Of a DNA stretch of 64,000 bases, positions 18,644 through 28,344 are shown piece by piece. Below the pieces are notes generated by a model. That model ran no database searches, had not been told where the DNA came from, and saw only the letters and a program-made list of their open reading frames with translations. Source of the DNA: Flavobacteriaceae bacterium (GTDB lineage: Bacteria; Bacteroidota; Bacteroidia; Flavobacteriales; Flavobacteriaceae). The translations under genes were made by a program, and so were the position numbers. Positions within the stretch are counted from its first letter, which is position 1. Each line of letters opens with the position of its first letter. The stretch covers positions 186,001-250,000 of the forward strand of contig SIHP01000009.1 in the NCBI GenBank assembly GCA_004762155.1, given 5' to 3'.

Positions 18644-19220
18644 TTTTTTAGAAAGTCTTTTAAGTAAAGACAAAGAGTTGCTTGTTTATTTAAATAGTTT
18701 TGGGACTGAACAGTGGGATCCGTTTTGGTTATTTATAACAGATCAAAGACATTGGATACCTGTTTTTTTATTGGTTTTAATTTTAGCAGCAAGAAAACTA
18801 GGTACAAAAAAAATGTTTTTTTTAGTGCTGTTTTTAGTTGTTGTAGTTGCTTTTTCAGATCAGTTTACAAATTTAATTAAGAACTTAACTTCAAGGTTAC
18901 GCCCATGCAATACTCCTGATTTAAAAGGAGTGATAAGAGAGTTTATCTATAAGCCTAAAGGATTTAGTTTTTGGTCAGGACATGCATTTGTTTCTACAAC
19001 ATTTACAACGTTTATGATTTTGTTATTGCGTAGGCATTATAAATATATTTATTTTCTAATATTCTTTCCAATACTTTTTGGATTGAGTAGAATTTACCTA
19101 GGAGTTCATTTTCCAATAGATGTAACCACTGGATATATTGTAGGGTTTACAACTGGTTGTTTATTTTATAAATTCTTTAAATACTTATATTTAAGAATTT
19201 TTAAAGAAAAGTATATATAA
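18633..19220 (+). CDS. PAP2 family membrane phosphatase
   Basis: This 195-residue membrane protein carries the three phosphatidic acid phosphatase motifs: KNLTSRLRP, WSGHA and SRIYLGVHFPID. Such enzymes dephosphorylate lipid phosphates such as undecaprenyl pyrophosphate or phosphatidylglycerophosphate. The start is a TTG overlapping the preceding gene by 11 bases; no ATG is near, and the N-terminal sequence is needed for the family's first helix. About five membrane segments are visible. Confidence 0.88.
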   Translation: MENSFLESLLSKDKELLVYLNSFGTEQWDPFWLFITDQRHWIPVFLLVLILAARKLGTKKMFFLVLFLVVVVAFSDQFTNLIKNLTSRLRPCNTPDLKGVIREFIYKPKGFSFWSGHAFVSTTFTTFMILLLRRHYKYIYFLIFFPILFGLSRIYLGVHFPIDVTTGYIVGFTTGCLFYKFFKYLYLRIFKEKYI

Positions 19221-19242
19221 ATACATTTTAGAGAAATAACAC

Positions 19243-19280
19243 ATAAAAAAACTTCTTGAATTTTCAAGAAGTTTTTTTAT
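19243..19280. terminator. Bidirectional terminator
   Basis: AAAAAAACTTCTTGAA / TTCAAGAAGTTTTTTT lies between the convergent PAP2 and M28 peptidase genes. Confidence 0.85.
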
Positions 19281-19306
19281 GTGTGTTATGTATTGATAAA
19301 TTCTAA

Positions 19307-20344
19307 TTATTTGCCAGCTTTATCTACAACTAAACGAGCTTCTCTGTTAGCGATTTCCCAGGCAGTATAAAAAACCAAACGAGTTCTGTCTTCTAATAAA
19401 TTATAGTTTATTTTATCAGGAGTATCAGTAGGTTTATGATAGTCTGCATGTGTTCCGTTGAAATAAAATATAATAGGAACATTGTGTTTTGCAAAATTAT
19501 AATGATCAGAACGGTAATAGAAACGATTAGGATCGTTTTCGTCGTTATATTTATAATCTAAGTTAATGTTCATGTATTTTTTATTCATCGCTTCAGATAC
19601 ATTATGTAAATCTGTACTTAACTTATCAGAACCAATAAGGTATACATAGTTTGGATCATCTTTATGACGATCATCTATTCTACCAACCATATCAATATTT
19701 AAATCGGTAACAGTATTGGTTAAAGGAAAAATTGGATTTTCGGTGTAATATTTAGATCCTAATAAACCTTTTTCTTCACCTGTAACATGTAAAAATAAAA
19801 TTGAGCGTTTTGGACCTTTACCAGCTTGTTCTGCTTTCTTAAAAGCTTCAGCAATTTCTAAAATAGCTACAGTACCAGAACCATCATCATCAGCTCCATT
19901 ATATATTTCTCCATTTTTTACACCTTCGTGATCTAAATGAGCAGAAATAACTACTATTTCATCTGGTTTTTCACTTCCTTTTATAAAAGCAACTACATTT
20001 TCAGAGTCCTTAAGTGTAATTCCACGACGATTATTATTTAAATATGCTGAAGGTACTTTTTGAAAATAGTTGCTACCACCTAAAGGAGAAGCAATACCTT
20101 GAGTAATATAAAAATTTTTTAAATATTCTACAGCTTTTTTTTGACCAGGTTCTCCAGTATCTCTACCTTCAAATTCATCAGAAGCATAAATAAATAAGTG
20201 TTTACCTAAGTCTTTAGCAGTTATAGTTTCTGCATATTTTTGAGCGTAGTCACCATTAAAGTTAGCTTGGTCACTCGACTCGTTTTTTGTTGCAGCACAA
20301 CCAAAAAGTGTGGTAGCTATAGCTGCATAAAGTAAATTTTTCAT
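19307..20344 (-). CDS. M28 family zinc aminopeptidase, lipoprotein
   Basis: The 345-residue product has a short leader with LFGC lipobox and an M28 peptidase domain. Metal-binding and catalytic residues are visible: SAHLDHEG, NGADDDGSGT, TGEEKGLLGS, NIDMVGRID and SDHYNFAKHNVP. The family releases N-terminal amino acids from peptides using two zinc ions. It is monocistronic, set off by a terminator at its 3' end. Confidence 0.92.
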   Translation of the reverse strand: MKNLLYAAIATTLFGCAATKNESSDQANFNGDYAQKYAETITAKDLGKHLFIYASDEFEGRDTGEPGQKKAVEYLKNFYITQGIASPLGGSNYFQKVPSAYLNNNRRGITLKDSENVVAFIKGSEKPDEIVVISAHLDHEGVKNGEIYNGADDDGSGTVAILEIAEAFKKAEQAGKGPKRSILFLHVTGEEKGLLGSKYYTENPIFPLTNTVTDLNIDMVGRIDDRHKDDPNYVYLIGSDKLSTDLHNVSEAMNKKYMNINLDYKYNDENDPNRFYYRSDHYNFAKHNVPIIFYFNGTHADYHKPTDTPDKINYNLLEDRTRLVFYTAWEIANREARLVVDKAGK

Positions 20345-20390
20345 TAATTTTTTATTTTGATAAACAAAAATAATGAAAACTTATTTCAAC

Positions 20391-21188
20391 CTAATTGTTA
20401 TTAATTATAAATTGTTTAATTTCTTTGTTAAAACTAATCAATTCTTTTGGGAAAAGAGAGGAAAATGCATTTTGAAGTATCAACTCCTCAGAATTACCAT
20501 TGTATACTTTATCATTTGCTAATAAAATAAAAGCATCGACTAATTTGATTGCAAGGTTTACTTCATGTGTTGAAATTATAATAGTTTTTTTTGTGGTTTC
20601 TACTAAGTTTTTTAAAAGTGCAAAAATTTTAAAAGTATGATGAATATCTAAATGAGCAGTAGGTTCATCTAAGATAATAATCTCTGTGTCCTGAGCTAAA
20701 GCTCTAGCAATTAAAACACGTTGTAATTGTCCGTCACTTAATTCATGAAATCTATTATCCTTTAAATGTTCAATTTCTGTAAGTGTAATAGCCTCATTTA
20801 TTATGGTAATATCTTTTTCTGATAATGTATCAATCCAATTGGTATAAGGTTGTCTTCCAAGCGCAACCAATTCATAAACTGTAAGTTGGCTTGTTGGTAA
20901 ACGTTCAGTAAGAACTAAACCTAAAAGTGTTGCTAATTCTTCATCTTTATAATCAGTTGTTTTCTTCTGATTAATAAAAATTTTACCATCCAGAGGTTCT
21001 TGAACTTTAGAAATTGTTCTCAATAAGGTAGATTTTCCAATACCGTTTTTACCAAGTAAAGCAACAAATGTTCCTTTTTCAATGGCTACATTAATATCTT
21101 TAGCTACAATATTCGATCTTTTTTTATGATGATAACCAATAACTAAATTTTCAGTTTTTAAGACGATATTTTTTTTAGGAGAATTCAT
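20391..21188 (-). CDS. Iron-siderophore/cobalamin ABC transporter ATP-binding protein
   Basis: A FecE/FhuC/BtuD-type ATPase with Walker A LLGKNGIGKST, signature LSDGQLQR (an aspartate replaces the usual glycine, common in this group) and Walker B EIIILDEP. It energises import through the FecCD permease encoded just upstream. I chose the ATG at 21188, one base past the permease stop at 21190; an ATG at 21197, overlapping the permease end, is also possible. Confidence 0.88.
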   Translation of the reverse strand: MNSPKKNIVLKTENLVIGYHHKKRSNIVAKDINVAIEKGTFVALLGKNGIGKSTLLRTISKVQEPLDGKIFINQKKTTDYKDEELATLLGLVLTERLPTSQLTVYELVALGRQPYTNWIDTLSEKDITIINEAITLTEIEHLKDNRFHELSDGQLQRVLIARALAQDTEIIILDEPTAHLDIHHTFKIFALLKNLVETTKKTIIISTHEVNLAIKLVDAFILLANDKVYNGNSEELILQNAFSSLFPKELISFNKEIKQFIINNN

Positions 21189-21189
21189 A

Positions 21190-22221
21190 TTATACATAAA
21201 TTTTCTTTTTTCGTACCAATAACCAAATAACAATAGGTGCTCCAAATAAAGAGGTAATTGCATTAATGGGTAATGTATATTCTGTAGTTGGTAATTGAGC
21301 AATACTGTCGCAAATTAATAAAATTATAGCACCTAAAACGGCGGTAGCTGGCAATAATATTTTGTGGTTTGATGTGGTAAGAATAAGTTTTGCTATATGA
21401 GGAACAGCTAAACCTACAAAAGCAATTGGACCAGAAAAAGCAGTAATTACACCTGTTAGTAAACAGGTAATAATTAAAATAAGGTTTCTACTTTTTTGTA
21501 TGTTTATACCTAAGCTTTTAGCATAGTTTTCACCTAATAAAAAACTGTTCAAAGGTTTGATAACAAAAAAAGTACCAATAATAGCAATTGTATAAATGCT
21601 TCCAAAAACTAATAGTTCATGCCAGCCTAAATTCCCCAAGCTACCAAACCCCCAAAATTGAAATTGCTGAATTTGTTCAGATGTACTAAAGTAAGATAGT
21701 ATACTAATAATTGCAGCTGTTAATGAGCCAAACATTAGACCAATAATTAAAATAGACATGGTATTTTTAATTTTCTTAGCAGCAATCATTACAGCTATTA
21801 AAACTAAAAAAGCACCAATACTAGATGCAATAGCCAAGGACCAATTGGAAATACTAATAGGAATAAAAACAGCACTTAAAAAGCCAGAGCCTAAAATTAA
21901 TAATGCAACTCCTAAACTTGCACCAGAAGAAATACCTAGTACAAAAGGGCCAGCCAAAGGGTTTCTAAATAAAGTTTGCATTAATAATCCGCTTATAGAT
22001 AATCCAGAGCCAACTAAAATAGCAGTTAAAGCTTTTGGAATTCGATAATTTATAATAATAGTTTGCCAGCTTTTTTTAGATGTTTCTCCATCAAATATTA
22101 TAGTTAATATTTCATTAAAAGGTATAGAAACGGAACCCAAACTAATATTTATAAACCCAAAAAAAATCAATGAGACTGATAAAAGTATAAAGTAGTTGGT
22201 GTATGTTTTTTTTGAATTCAT
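21190..22221 (-). CDS. FecCD family iron-siderophore ABC transporter permease
   Basis: The 343-residue protein has about ten hydrophobic segments and family motifs such as RIPKALTAILVGSGLSISG, NPLAGPFVLGISSGA and GPIAFVGLAVPHIAK. It forms the inner-membrane channel for ferric siderophores or cobalamin. It is upstream of, and one base from, its ATPase gene. A TonB-dependent siderophore receptor lies divergently beyond an NTP pyrophosphatase gene. No periplasmic binding protein is encoded in the window. Confidence 0.92.
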   Translation of the reverse strand: MNSKKTYTNYFILLSVSLIFFGFINISLGSVSIPFNEILTIIFDGETSKKSWQTIIINYRIPKALTAILVGSGLSISGLLMQTLFRNPLAGPFVLGISSGASLGVALLILGSGFLSAVFIPISISNWSLAIASSIGAFLVLIAVMIAAKKIKNTMSILIIGLMFGSLTAAIISILSYFSTSEQIQQFQFWGFGSLGNLGWHELLVFGSIYTIAIIGTFFVIKPLNSFLLGENYAKSLGINIQKSRNLILIITCLLTGVITAFSGPIAFVGLAVPHIAKLILTTSNHKILLPATAVLGAIILLICDSIAQLPTTEYTLPINAITSLFGAPIVIWLLVRKKKIYV

Positions 22222-22248
22222 TTTGATGTATATCCAAAAGTAAAATTA

Positions 22249-22827
22249 CTATTTATAATCTTTTAAAAATGCAATTAATTTTTGAATAGCCAAGCCTCTA
22301 TGACTAATTTTGTTTTTTAGGTCAGGAGACATCGTAGCAAAAGATTCTTCAAAACCTTTAGGTTGAAAAATAGGATCATAACCAAATCCTGTTTCTCCAT
22401 GTTTTTTATCCAATATATCACCCTTACAAATACCATTAAATAAAAATTGTTCTCCATTTAAGTTTAAACAAAGAGAAGTTCTGAACTGTGCTTTTCTATT
22501 GGTTTGAGATTCTAAAGCATTCAGCAATTTAACCATGTTGTTTTCAGAATTCACAGGCTCGCCAGCATAACGTGCAGAATACACTCCAGGAGCTCCATTA
22601 ATAACTTCTACTTCTAAACCAGTATCATCAGCAAAGCAATTATAACCAAACTTTTCGGTAATATAATTGGCTTTTATTTTAGCATTTCCATCTAAAGTAG
22701 AGGCTGTTTCTTCAATGTCATCAAAACAATTAATGTCTTTTAATGAAAGTAATTCAATACTATCTGGAAGCATTTTTTGTACTTCAGCTAGTTTATTTAA
22801 GTTGTTGGTTGCGAAAACAAGTTTCAT
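22249..22827 (-). CDS. rdgB: Non-canonical purine NTP pyrophosphatase, RdgB/HAM1 family
   Basis: This 192-residue enzyme hydrolyses dITP, ITP and XTP and keeps deaminated purines out of DNA and RNA. Diagnostic stretches are FATNNLNKLAEVQ at the start, FADDTGLEVEVINGAPGVYSAR in the middle (active-site aspartates) and GFGYDPIF, ISHRG near the end. It sits 27 bases upstream of the FecCD permease in the same direction, so it may share its transcript, although there is no functional link. Confidence 0.92.
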   Translation of the reverse strand: MKLVFATNNLNKLAEVQKMLPDSIELLSLKDINCFDDIEETASTLDGNAKIKANYITEKFGYNCFADDTGLEVEVINGAPGVYSARYAGEPVNSENNMVKLLNALESQTNRKAQFRTSLCLNLNGEQFLFNGICKGDILDKKHGETGFGYDPIFQPKGFEESFATMSPDLKNKISHRGLAIQKLIAFLKDYK

Positions 22828-22930
22828 AATATATGTTGATAATTAAAAGTGTAAAGTTAATATATGTTGTTGAATAAACTTTAACAGCTAAAAAAACATT
22901 TTTTTTATTTAGAATAAATAAAAATAGGTA

Positions 22931-22938
22931 TACTTTTG
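22931..22938 (+). promoter_or_regulatory. -7 promoter element of the siderophore receptor gene
   Basis: TACTTTTG matches TAnnTTTG and lies 24 bases before the receptor ATG. It overlaps an in-frame TTG at 22936, which argues that this TTG is not the start codon. Confidence 0.6.
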
Positions 22939-22962
22939 TCCAAAATTAAAAATACATTAATC

Positions 22963-25314
22963 ATGAAGTTTTTTTTACAAAGAGTAATTCTTAGTACTCT
23001 TTTAGTATTAAGTTATATAGGAAATGCCCAAAATGAAAATATAAGTTTAGAAGGATTTGTAAAAGATAATAATAGCAATGTTGTATCAAGTGCACATGTA
23101 AGTTTAAAAGGGACAAATTTTAAGACAGTTACAAATAACGAAGGTTTTTACAGGTTCACAAAATTACCTGCTGATAAGTATACTTTATTTGTATCATATG
23201 TTGGAAAGAAAACGGTAAAAAGAAAAGTAGATATTATAAAAGGTAATAAAACGACTTTAAATATTGTTTTAGAAAATAACATTGAAAGTTTAGATGAGGT
23301 TTTGGTCAGTGGGAAAAAAGGATCTCCTGTAACCAAAAGAGAATCTTCTTACGTAGCAAGACTGCCTATAAAGAATATAGAAAATCCACAAGTGTATATA
23401 ACGGTTTCTGATGAATTAATGGAAAAACAGTTGGTTACAGATTTTGATGCTGCTTTTAAAAATGTAGTGGGAGCAGGTATACCTGTTAAGTATAATCAAA
23501 ACAGGCTAGTGTTTTATTCTAGAGGTTTTGAGGTAGAGCCTAAAATAAGAAATGGCTTAACAACTTTCAATCAAAATGCTATAGACCCTGTTAATTTAGA
23601 AAGAATAGAAGTTCTTAAAGGTCCATCTGCTACTTTATTTGGTAGTTCAGAGGTTTCTTATGGAGGTTTGTTAAATAGAGTAACCAAAAAGCCATACGAA
23701 GGTTTTGGTGGTTCTGTAGCTTATAGCGGTGGAAGTTGGAATTTAAACCGTTTAACTGTAGATATAAATACACCTGTTAATGAATCTAAAACAGTATTGT
23801 TTAGATTGAATGGAGCTGTACATGGAGAAAAAAGTTTTCAGGATGCTGGGTTTACAAATAATATAGCATTTACGCCTTCATTAACCTATAAAATTAATGA
23901 TAAAACTCAATTAAATTTTGACGTTGAGTATACAAAAACAAGAGGAACTTCTCCTGTTAGACATACAGTAGATACTGGCGATATTGCTAACAGAAGTGCT
24001 TTAGATTTTATAGATTATTATAATGTTTCTTATGCTTCTAACGACATATTTTATACAGGTGAAAATTTAGATATTTTTGGAGAATTGAAATATAAATTAT
24101 CAGAAAATTGGACATCTTCTACAAGTTTTGCAAGAACACAAACAAGTTCAGATGGATATACTTCTCGTATTGATGGTCGCTCTGCAACAACTTTTAGAGC
24201 TCGAGTATATAATGGTCATTATGGTTATAACTCTACTAACTTACAACAAAACTTTACTGGAAAATTTAATTTCGGAACTATTAAAAACAAATTGGTAGTA
24301 GGAATTAATTATTATAATTATGGTCAGGATAGAGATGTAACATTTATTAATACATCAGATTTCGAATATGGAAGTGCCGATTATTATAACGAGTTTAACA
24401 AGTCTTATATAGATACGCAAATGGCGGATGGTTCTAGAACTTTAAGAAACCAAACTACACATACGTATAGTGCTTACGTTTCTGATGTTGTTAATTTTAC
24501 GGATAACCTTTCAGTAATGTTAAGTCTGCGTTTCGATCATTTTAATGATAAAGGAACGTATGATATACTTACAGGTACACTTGGTGAAGGTTTTAGTCAA
24601 AATGCGTTATCACCAAAATTAGGGTTAGTATATCAAATTTTACCAGAACAATTAGCTGTTTTCGGTAATTGTATGAATGGTTTTGCAAATCAATCAGGAA
24701 CTAGTGAAAACGGAAATAGTTTTAATCCAGAACATGCAAATCAAATTGAAGGAGGAGTTAAGTTCGATATATTCAAAAACAAATTATCGGGTTCTGTAAG
24801 TTATTACGATATTAAAGTAGAAAATATTGTTAGAGAAGACCCTAATGATAGTGATTTTGATATTCAAGACGGAACACAAACCAGTAAAGGTTTAGAGATA
24901 GAATTTATAGCGAACCCAATTAAAGACTTTAATGTTTTAATGGGATTTGCATATAACGAAAGTGAGTTGCAAAATACAGAAGATGGTGAGCAAGATGGTT
25001 TACGTCCAGAAAGATCTGGTCCAGATAAATTATTCAATTGGTGGATGGATTATAATGTATTAGGAAAAAGCAAGAATAAACTTTTAATCGGATTAGGTGG
25101 TAATACGGGGAGTTCTTCGTTTCAAACAAATACGGTAAATGAAACAGTTACTATACCATCATATACAGTGTTAGATTTTGGAGTAACATATGAAGTAGAT
25201 AGTTTTTCATTTGGAATTAAGGCAAATAACTTAACGGATGAACAATATTGGTCATATCGTTTAGCACCACAGAAATCAAGAAACTTTGTAGCAAATTTTG
25301 CGTACAATTTTTAA
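22963..25314 (+). CDS. TonB-dependent siderophore receptor
   Basis: This outer-membrane receptor of 783 residues has a signal peptide (ending GNAQ), a CarboxypepD_reg-like domain (about residues 25-105), a plug domain (GAGIPVKYNQNRLVFYSRGF and the VLKGPSATLFG signature) and a 22-strand barrel ending in FVANFAYNF with terminal Phe. The plug sequence with NPVNLERIEV-like text and the lack of a long SusC N-terminus point to siderophores rather than glycans. It is divergent from rdgB and the ABC importer genes, forming an iron-uptake locus. No Fur-box-like palindrome was recognised with confidence. Confidence 0.9.
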   Translation: MKFFLQRVILSTLLVLSYIGNAQNENISLEGFVKDNNSNVVSSAHVSLKGTNFKTVTNNEGFYRFTKLPADKYTLFVSYVGKKTVKRKVDIIKGNKTTLNIVLENNIESLDEVLVSGKKGSPVTKRESSYVARLPIKNIENPQVYITVSDELMEKQLVTDFDAAFKNVVGAGIPVKYNQNRLVFYSRGFEVEPKIRNGLTTFNQNAIDPVNLERIEVLKGPSATLFGSSEVSYGGLLNRVTKKPYEGFGGSVAYSGGSWNLNRLTVDINTPVNESKTVLFRLNGAVHGEKSFQDAGFTNNIAFTPSLTYKINDKTQLNFDVEYTKTRGTSPVRHTVDTGDIANRSALDFIDYYNVSYASNDIFYTGENLDIFGELKYKLSENWTSSTSFARTQTSSDGYTSRIDGRSATTFRARVYNGHYGYNSTNLQQNFTGKFNFGTIKNKLVVGINYYNYGQDRDVTFINTSDFEYGSADYYNEFNKSYIDTQMADGSRTLRNQTTHTYSAYVSDVVNFTDNLSVMLSLRFDHFNDKGTYDILTGTLGEGFSQNALSPKLGLVYQILPEQLAVFGNCMNGFANQSGTSENGNSFNPEHANQIEGGVKFDIFKNKLSGSVSYYDIKVENIVREDPNDSDFDIQDGTQTSKGLEIEFIANPIKDFNVLMGFAYNESELQNTEDGEQDGLRPERSGPDKLFNWWMDYNVLGKSKNKLLIGLGGNTGSSSFQTNTVNETVTIPSYTVLDFGVTYEVDSFSFGIKANNLTDEQYWSYRLAPQKSRNFVANFAYNF

Positions 25315-25337
25315 GAAAATGCATTCTATTTATAAAT

Positions 25338-25380
25338 GAAAAAGGTGCTTTTGAAATTTTCAAAAGCACCTTTTTTTTAT
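25338..25380. terminator. Bidirectional terminator between receptor gene and rlmH
   Basis: AAAAGGTGCTTTTGAAA / TTTCAAAAGCACCTTTT with A and T runs on either side, between convergent genes. Confidence 0.85.
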
Positions 25381-25386
25381 TCTTTT

Positions 25387-25860
25387 TTACTCGTGATGAT
25401 AAGGTTCGTTTCGTAAAATAGTAAATCCACGATATAATTGTTCTACAATAAACAAACGAATCATTTGATGAGAAAATGTCATTTTTGATAACGATAATTT
25501 TCCTGTTGCTTTTTTATAAACAGCACCCGAAAAACCATAAGGCCCACCAATAACCAATACTAGTTGTTTAATACCCGAATTCATTTTTTTTTGTAAATAT
25601 TGCGAAAATTCTATAGAAGTGAAATGTTTTCCTTTATCATCCAATAACACCAACTGATCAGTATTTTGGAGTTTGTTTAAAATTAATTCCCCTTCTTTTT
25701 CTTTTTGTTGCGCTTCACTTAAATTCTTAACGTTTTTAATATCCGGAATAATATCCAGCTCAAACTTAATATAATGTTTAAGTCTTTTTTGATATTCATC
25801 AATTAATAACATCAATTGTTTATTATCGGTTTTACCTATTACAAGTAACTTAATTTTCAT
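25387..25860 (-). CDS. rlmH: 23S rRNA (pseudouridine1915-N3)-methyltransferase RlmH
   Basis: RlmH is a SPOUT methyltransferase that methylates pseudouridine 1915 in helix 69 of 23S rRNA. The 157-residue product has the family start (MKIKLLVIGKT), the SAM-binding knot residues VIGGPYGFS and the C-terminal segment SHQMIRLFIVEQLYRGF followed by the usual short tail ending in YHHE. Length and all motifs are standard. Confidence 0.95.
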   Translation of the reverse strand: MKIKLLVIGKTDNKQLMLLIDEYQKRLKHYIKFELDIIPDIKNVKNLSEAQQKEKEGELILNKLQNTDQLVLLDDKGKHFTSIEFSQYLQKKMNSGIKQLVLVIGGPYGFSGAVYKKATGKLSLSKMTFSHQMIRLFIVEQLYRGFTILRNEPYHHE

Positions 25861-25982
25861 TTTTACTATTTAATAATGACAAAATTAAATTAAAAAAAGG
25901 ATTGTATTATGCTAATAAGAAAAATTGTTTTTGGTATCTTTTAAGAGGGGGTATTTTGATAACAAAAAATGTAAATAAAATT

Positions 25983-27362
25983 ATGAAAACAGTTTTTTTT
26001 AAAAAAGTATCAATAGCCTTACTTGTAGTAATTACTGTCAATTGCTCAACTGAAGATTTAGTAAGTGCAAAGGAAAAAGAATTAATAGACTTAAAAAAAA
26101 TAAAGGTTTATGAAAAATGGCAAGAAACCATAGATGATTATGATTTAAATAAATTAATAACAGAAGAGAAAAATAATTTATCAAAAAATCTGATCGTTAC
26201 CGAAGAGAAACAAAAAAAAATAGGGAAGCCTATTTATGTACATTATATGCCTTGGTTTCAGTCTTTAGAAGTGGATGGTTTTTGGGGACAACATTGGACA
26301 ATGATAAATAGAAATCCTGATTTAATTAATAGTCAAGGTAAAAGAGAAATAGCATCTCATTATTATCCATTAATAGGGCCTTATTCTACAAACGATAAAG
26401 ATGTACAACAGTATCACTTATTGTTAATGAAGTTATGTGGTGTAGATGGAGTTATTTTTGATTGGTATGGACAAAGAGATGTATTAGATTTTGAAAATAT
26501 TAGATTAGGAATGGAAAACTTCATTACTGAACTAGATAAAACAGATTTAGATTTTGCTGTAATGTATGAAGACAGAGTTATAAATGAACAAGCAAAAACG
26601 TTGTTGAATGAGCTACAAATAAATCAAGCGATTGAAGATCTAAAATATGTTGAACAAGAGTATTTTATAAAAGAAAATTATATAAATATAAATGAAGATC
26701 CTCTATTTATGATTTTTGGGCCAAATTATATTGATACACCAAGTGATTGGGAGCTTATTTTAGAATCATTAAGTACAGAAAAAAGTTTGTTAACAATATG
26801 GAGTTCAGCTAGTAAAATAGGTGAAGGTAATTCTCAAGGAGAATATACTTGGATAGATGAAAACCATATAGAAACACTATCTGGCTATTATAATAATGTT
26901 ATTGACTTTAAAACAAATATTGTTGGAGGTATAGCATACCCAAGGTTTAATGATTATTATATTGAAGGAGGTTGGAAGTCTAATTTAGAGTCAGATTGGC
27001 AAATAACAGGAAATCAAACAATAACTTTTCAAGAAACATTTGAAGAATCATTAAAGTATGAAGTAGACTTTATTCAAGTGGCAACATGGAATGATTTTGG
27101 AGAAGGAACACAAATTGAACCTACTTTTGAATTTGGGTTTGAACATTTGAATTTATTACAAAGTTATACAGAAGTATCTTATACAGAAGACGACTTAAAA
27201 ATTCCATATTATATATACAGATTAAGAAAGCTATATCCTGAAAATGCAACAATAAATTTTTTAATGGATATTGCTCATAATTATGCTTCAAAAGGAAAAG
27301 TTAAAAGAGCTAAAAAAATAATAGGCTTAACCATTTTTTATTTTGGAAAAGATCTCTTTTAA
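25983..27362 (+). CDS. GH99/GH71-like glycoside hydrolase, lipoprotein
   Basis: The 459-residue product has a leader with lipobox TVNC, a charged linker to about residue 85 and a catalytic domain that opens with PIYVHYMPWFQ and continues with DGVIFDWYG, VATWNDFGEGTQIEP. These are hallmarks of endo-alpha-mannosidase-like family 99 and neighbouring family 71 proteins, which cut alpha-mannan or alpha-glucan. It would be surface-exposed or periplasmic. I chose the ATG at 25983, since the in-frame extension upstream has no signal peptide. No sugar transporter is adjacent. Confidence 0.8.
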   Translation: MKTVFFKKVSIALLVVITVNCSTEDLVSAKEKELIDLKKIKVYEKWQETIDDYDLNKLITEEKNNLSKNLIVTEEKQKKIGKPIYVHYMPWFQSLEVDGFWGQHWTMINRNPDLINSQGKREIASHYYPLIGPYSTNDKDVQQYHLLLMKLCGVDGVIFDWYGQRDVLDFENIRLGMENFITELDKTDLDFAVMYEDRVINEQAKTLLNELQINQAIEDLKYVEQEYFIKENYININEDPLFMIFGPNYIDTPSDWELILESLSTEKSLLTIWSSASKIGEGNSQGEYTWIDENHIETLSGYYNNVIDFKTNIVGGIAYPRFNDYYIEGGWKSNLESDWQITGNQTITFQETFEESLKYEVDFIQVATWNDFGEGTQIEPTFEFGFEHLNLLQSYTEVSYTEDDLKIPYYIYRLRKLYPENATINFLMDIAHNYASKGKVKRAKKIIGLTIFYFGKDLF

Positions 27363-27440
27363 ATAATAAACATATCTTTTTGTAACAGATTATTTAATTC
27401 TTGATGAAAACATTATTTTTACATCAAGAATTGAATAATT

Positions 27441-28301
27441 ATGATATCAGAAGAACAATTTAACAAAGAGTTAGCATTAATAATCACCAATGCAATACGA
27501 GAAGATATTGGAGATGGAGATCATACTTCATTATCATGTATACCAGATACTGCGATAGGGAAAGCAAAATTATTAGTAAAAGATGAAGGAATTATAGCGG
27601 GTGTTGAATTTGCTAAAATGGTTTTTGCATATGTAGATAAAGATTTACAGATAGAAACTTTAATAAATGATGGAGAGAAAGTAAAGTACGGAGATATTGT
27701 AATGTATGTTTCTGGTAAATCGCAATCTATTTTACAAGCAGAACGTTTGGTTTTAAATGCCATGCAACGTATGAGTGCGATTGCTACAAAAACAAATTTC
27801 TTTGCTAATTTATTAGAAGGAACAAAAACAAAGGTTTTAGACACTCGTAAAACAACTCCTGGAATTCGTGCTTTAGAAAAATGGGCTGTAAAAATAGGAG
27901 GAGGCGTAAATCATAGGTTTGCTTTATATGATATGGTAATGATTAAAGATAATCATATTGATTTTGCTGGTGGAGCATCACAAGCCATAACTAAAACAAA
28001 GACTTATTTAGCTGAAAAAGGTTTGGATTTAAAAATTATTGTGGAAGCAAGAAGTTTAGAAGAAATCAAAGAGATTTTAACCAACGAAGGTGTGTACAGA
28101 ATTTTAATAGATAATTTTAATTATGAAGACACTCGTAAAGCGGTTGCTTTAATCGGTGATATTTGTTTAACTGAATCTTCAGGAGGAATTAATGAAAAAA
28201 CAATTCGTGAATATGCAGAATGTGGTGTAGATTTTATTTCATCAGGAGCTTTAACGCATTCCGTTTATAATATGGATTTGAGCTTGAAAGCTGTAGAATA
28301 A
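27441..28301 (+). CDS. nadC: Quinolinate phosphoribosyltransferase (nicotinate-nucleotide pyrophosphorylase)
   Basis: NadC converts quinolinate and PRPP to nicotinate mononucleotide in de novo NAD synthesis. The 286-residue protein shows the family pattern: AIREDIGDGDHTS at the start, LDTRKTTPGIRALEKWAV with catalytic residues near 135, HRFALYDMVMIKDNH, and ESSGGINEKTI at the C-terminus. Complete and monocistronic, ending at a strong hairpin. Confidence 0.95.
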   Translation: MISEEQFNKELALIITNAIREDIGDGDHTSLSCIPDTAIGKAKLLVKDEGIIAGVEFAKMVFAYVDKDLQIETLINDGEKVKYGDIVMYVSGKSQSILQAERLVLNAMQRMSAIATKTNFFANLLEGTKTKVLDTRKTTPGIRALEKWAVKIGGGVNHRFALYDMVMIKDNHIDFAGGASQAITKTKTYLAEKGLDLKIIVEARSLEEIKEILTNEGVYRILIDNFNYEDTRKAVALIGDICLTESSGGINEKTIREYAECGVDFISSGALTHSVYNMDLSLKAVE

Positions 28302-28304
28302 AAT

Positions 28305-28342
28305 TAAAAAAGCACTGATATTTATAATCAGTGCTTTTTTTA
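28305..28342. terminator. Bidirectional terminator after nadC
   Basis: AAAAAAGCACTGATA / TATAATCAGTGCTTTTTT between convergent genes. Confidence 0.82.
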
Positions 28343-28344
28343 AT

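Noticed and set aside
22936..22962. In-frame TTG at 22936 as an earlier start for the siderophore receptor
   Set aside because: It overlaps the -7 element TACTTTTG, and the ATG at 22963 gives a normal signal peptide.
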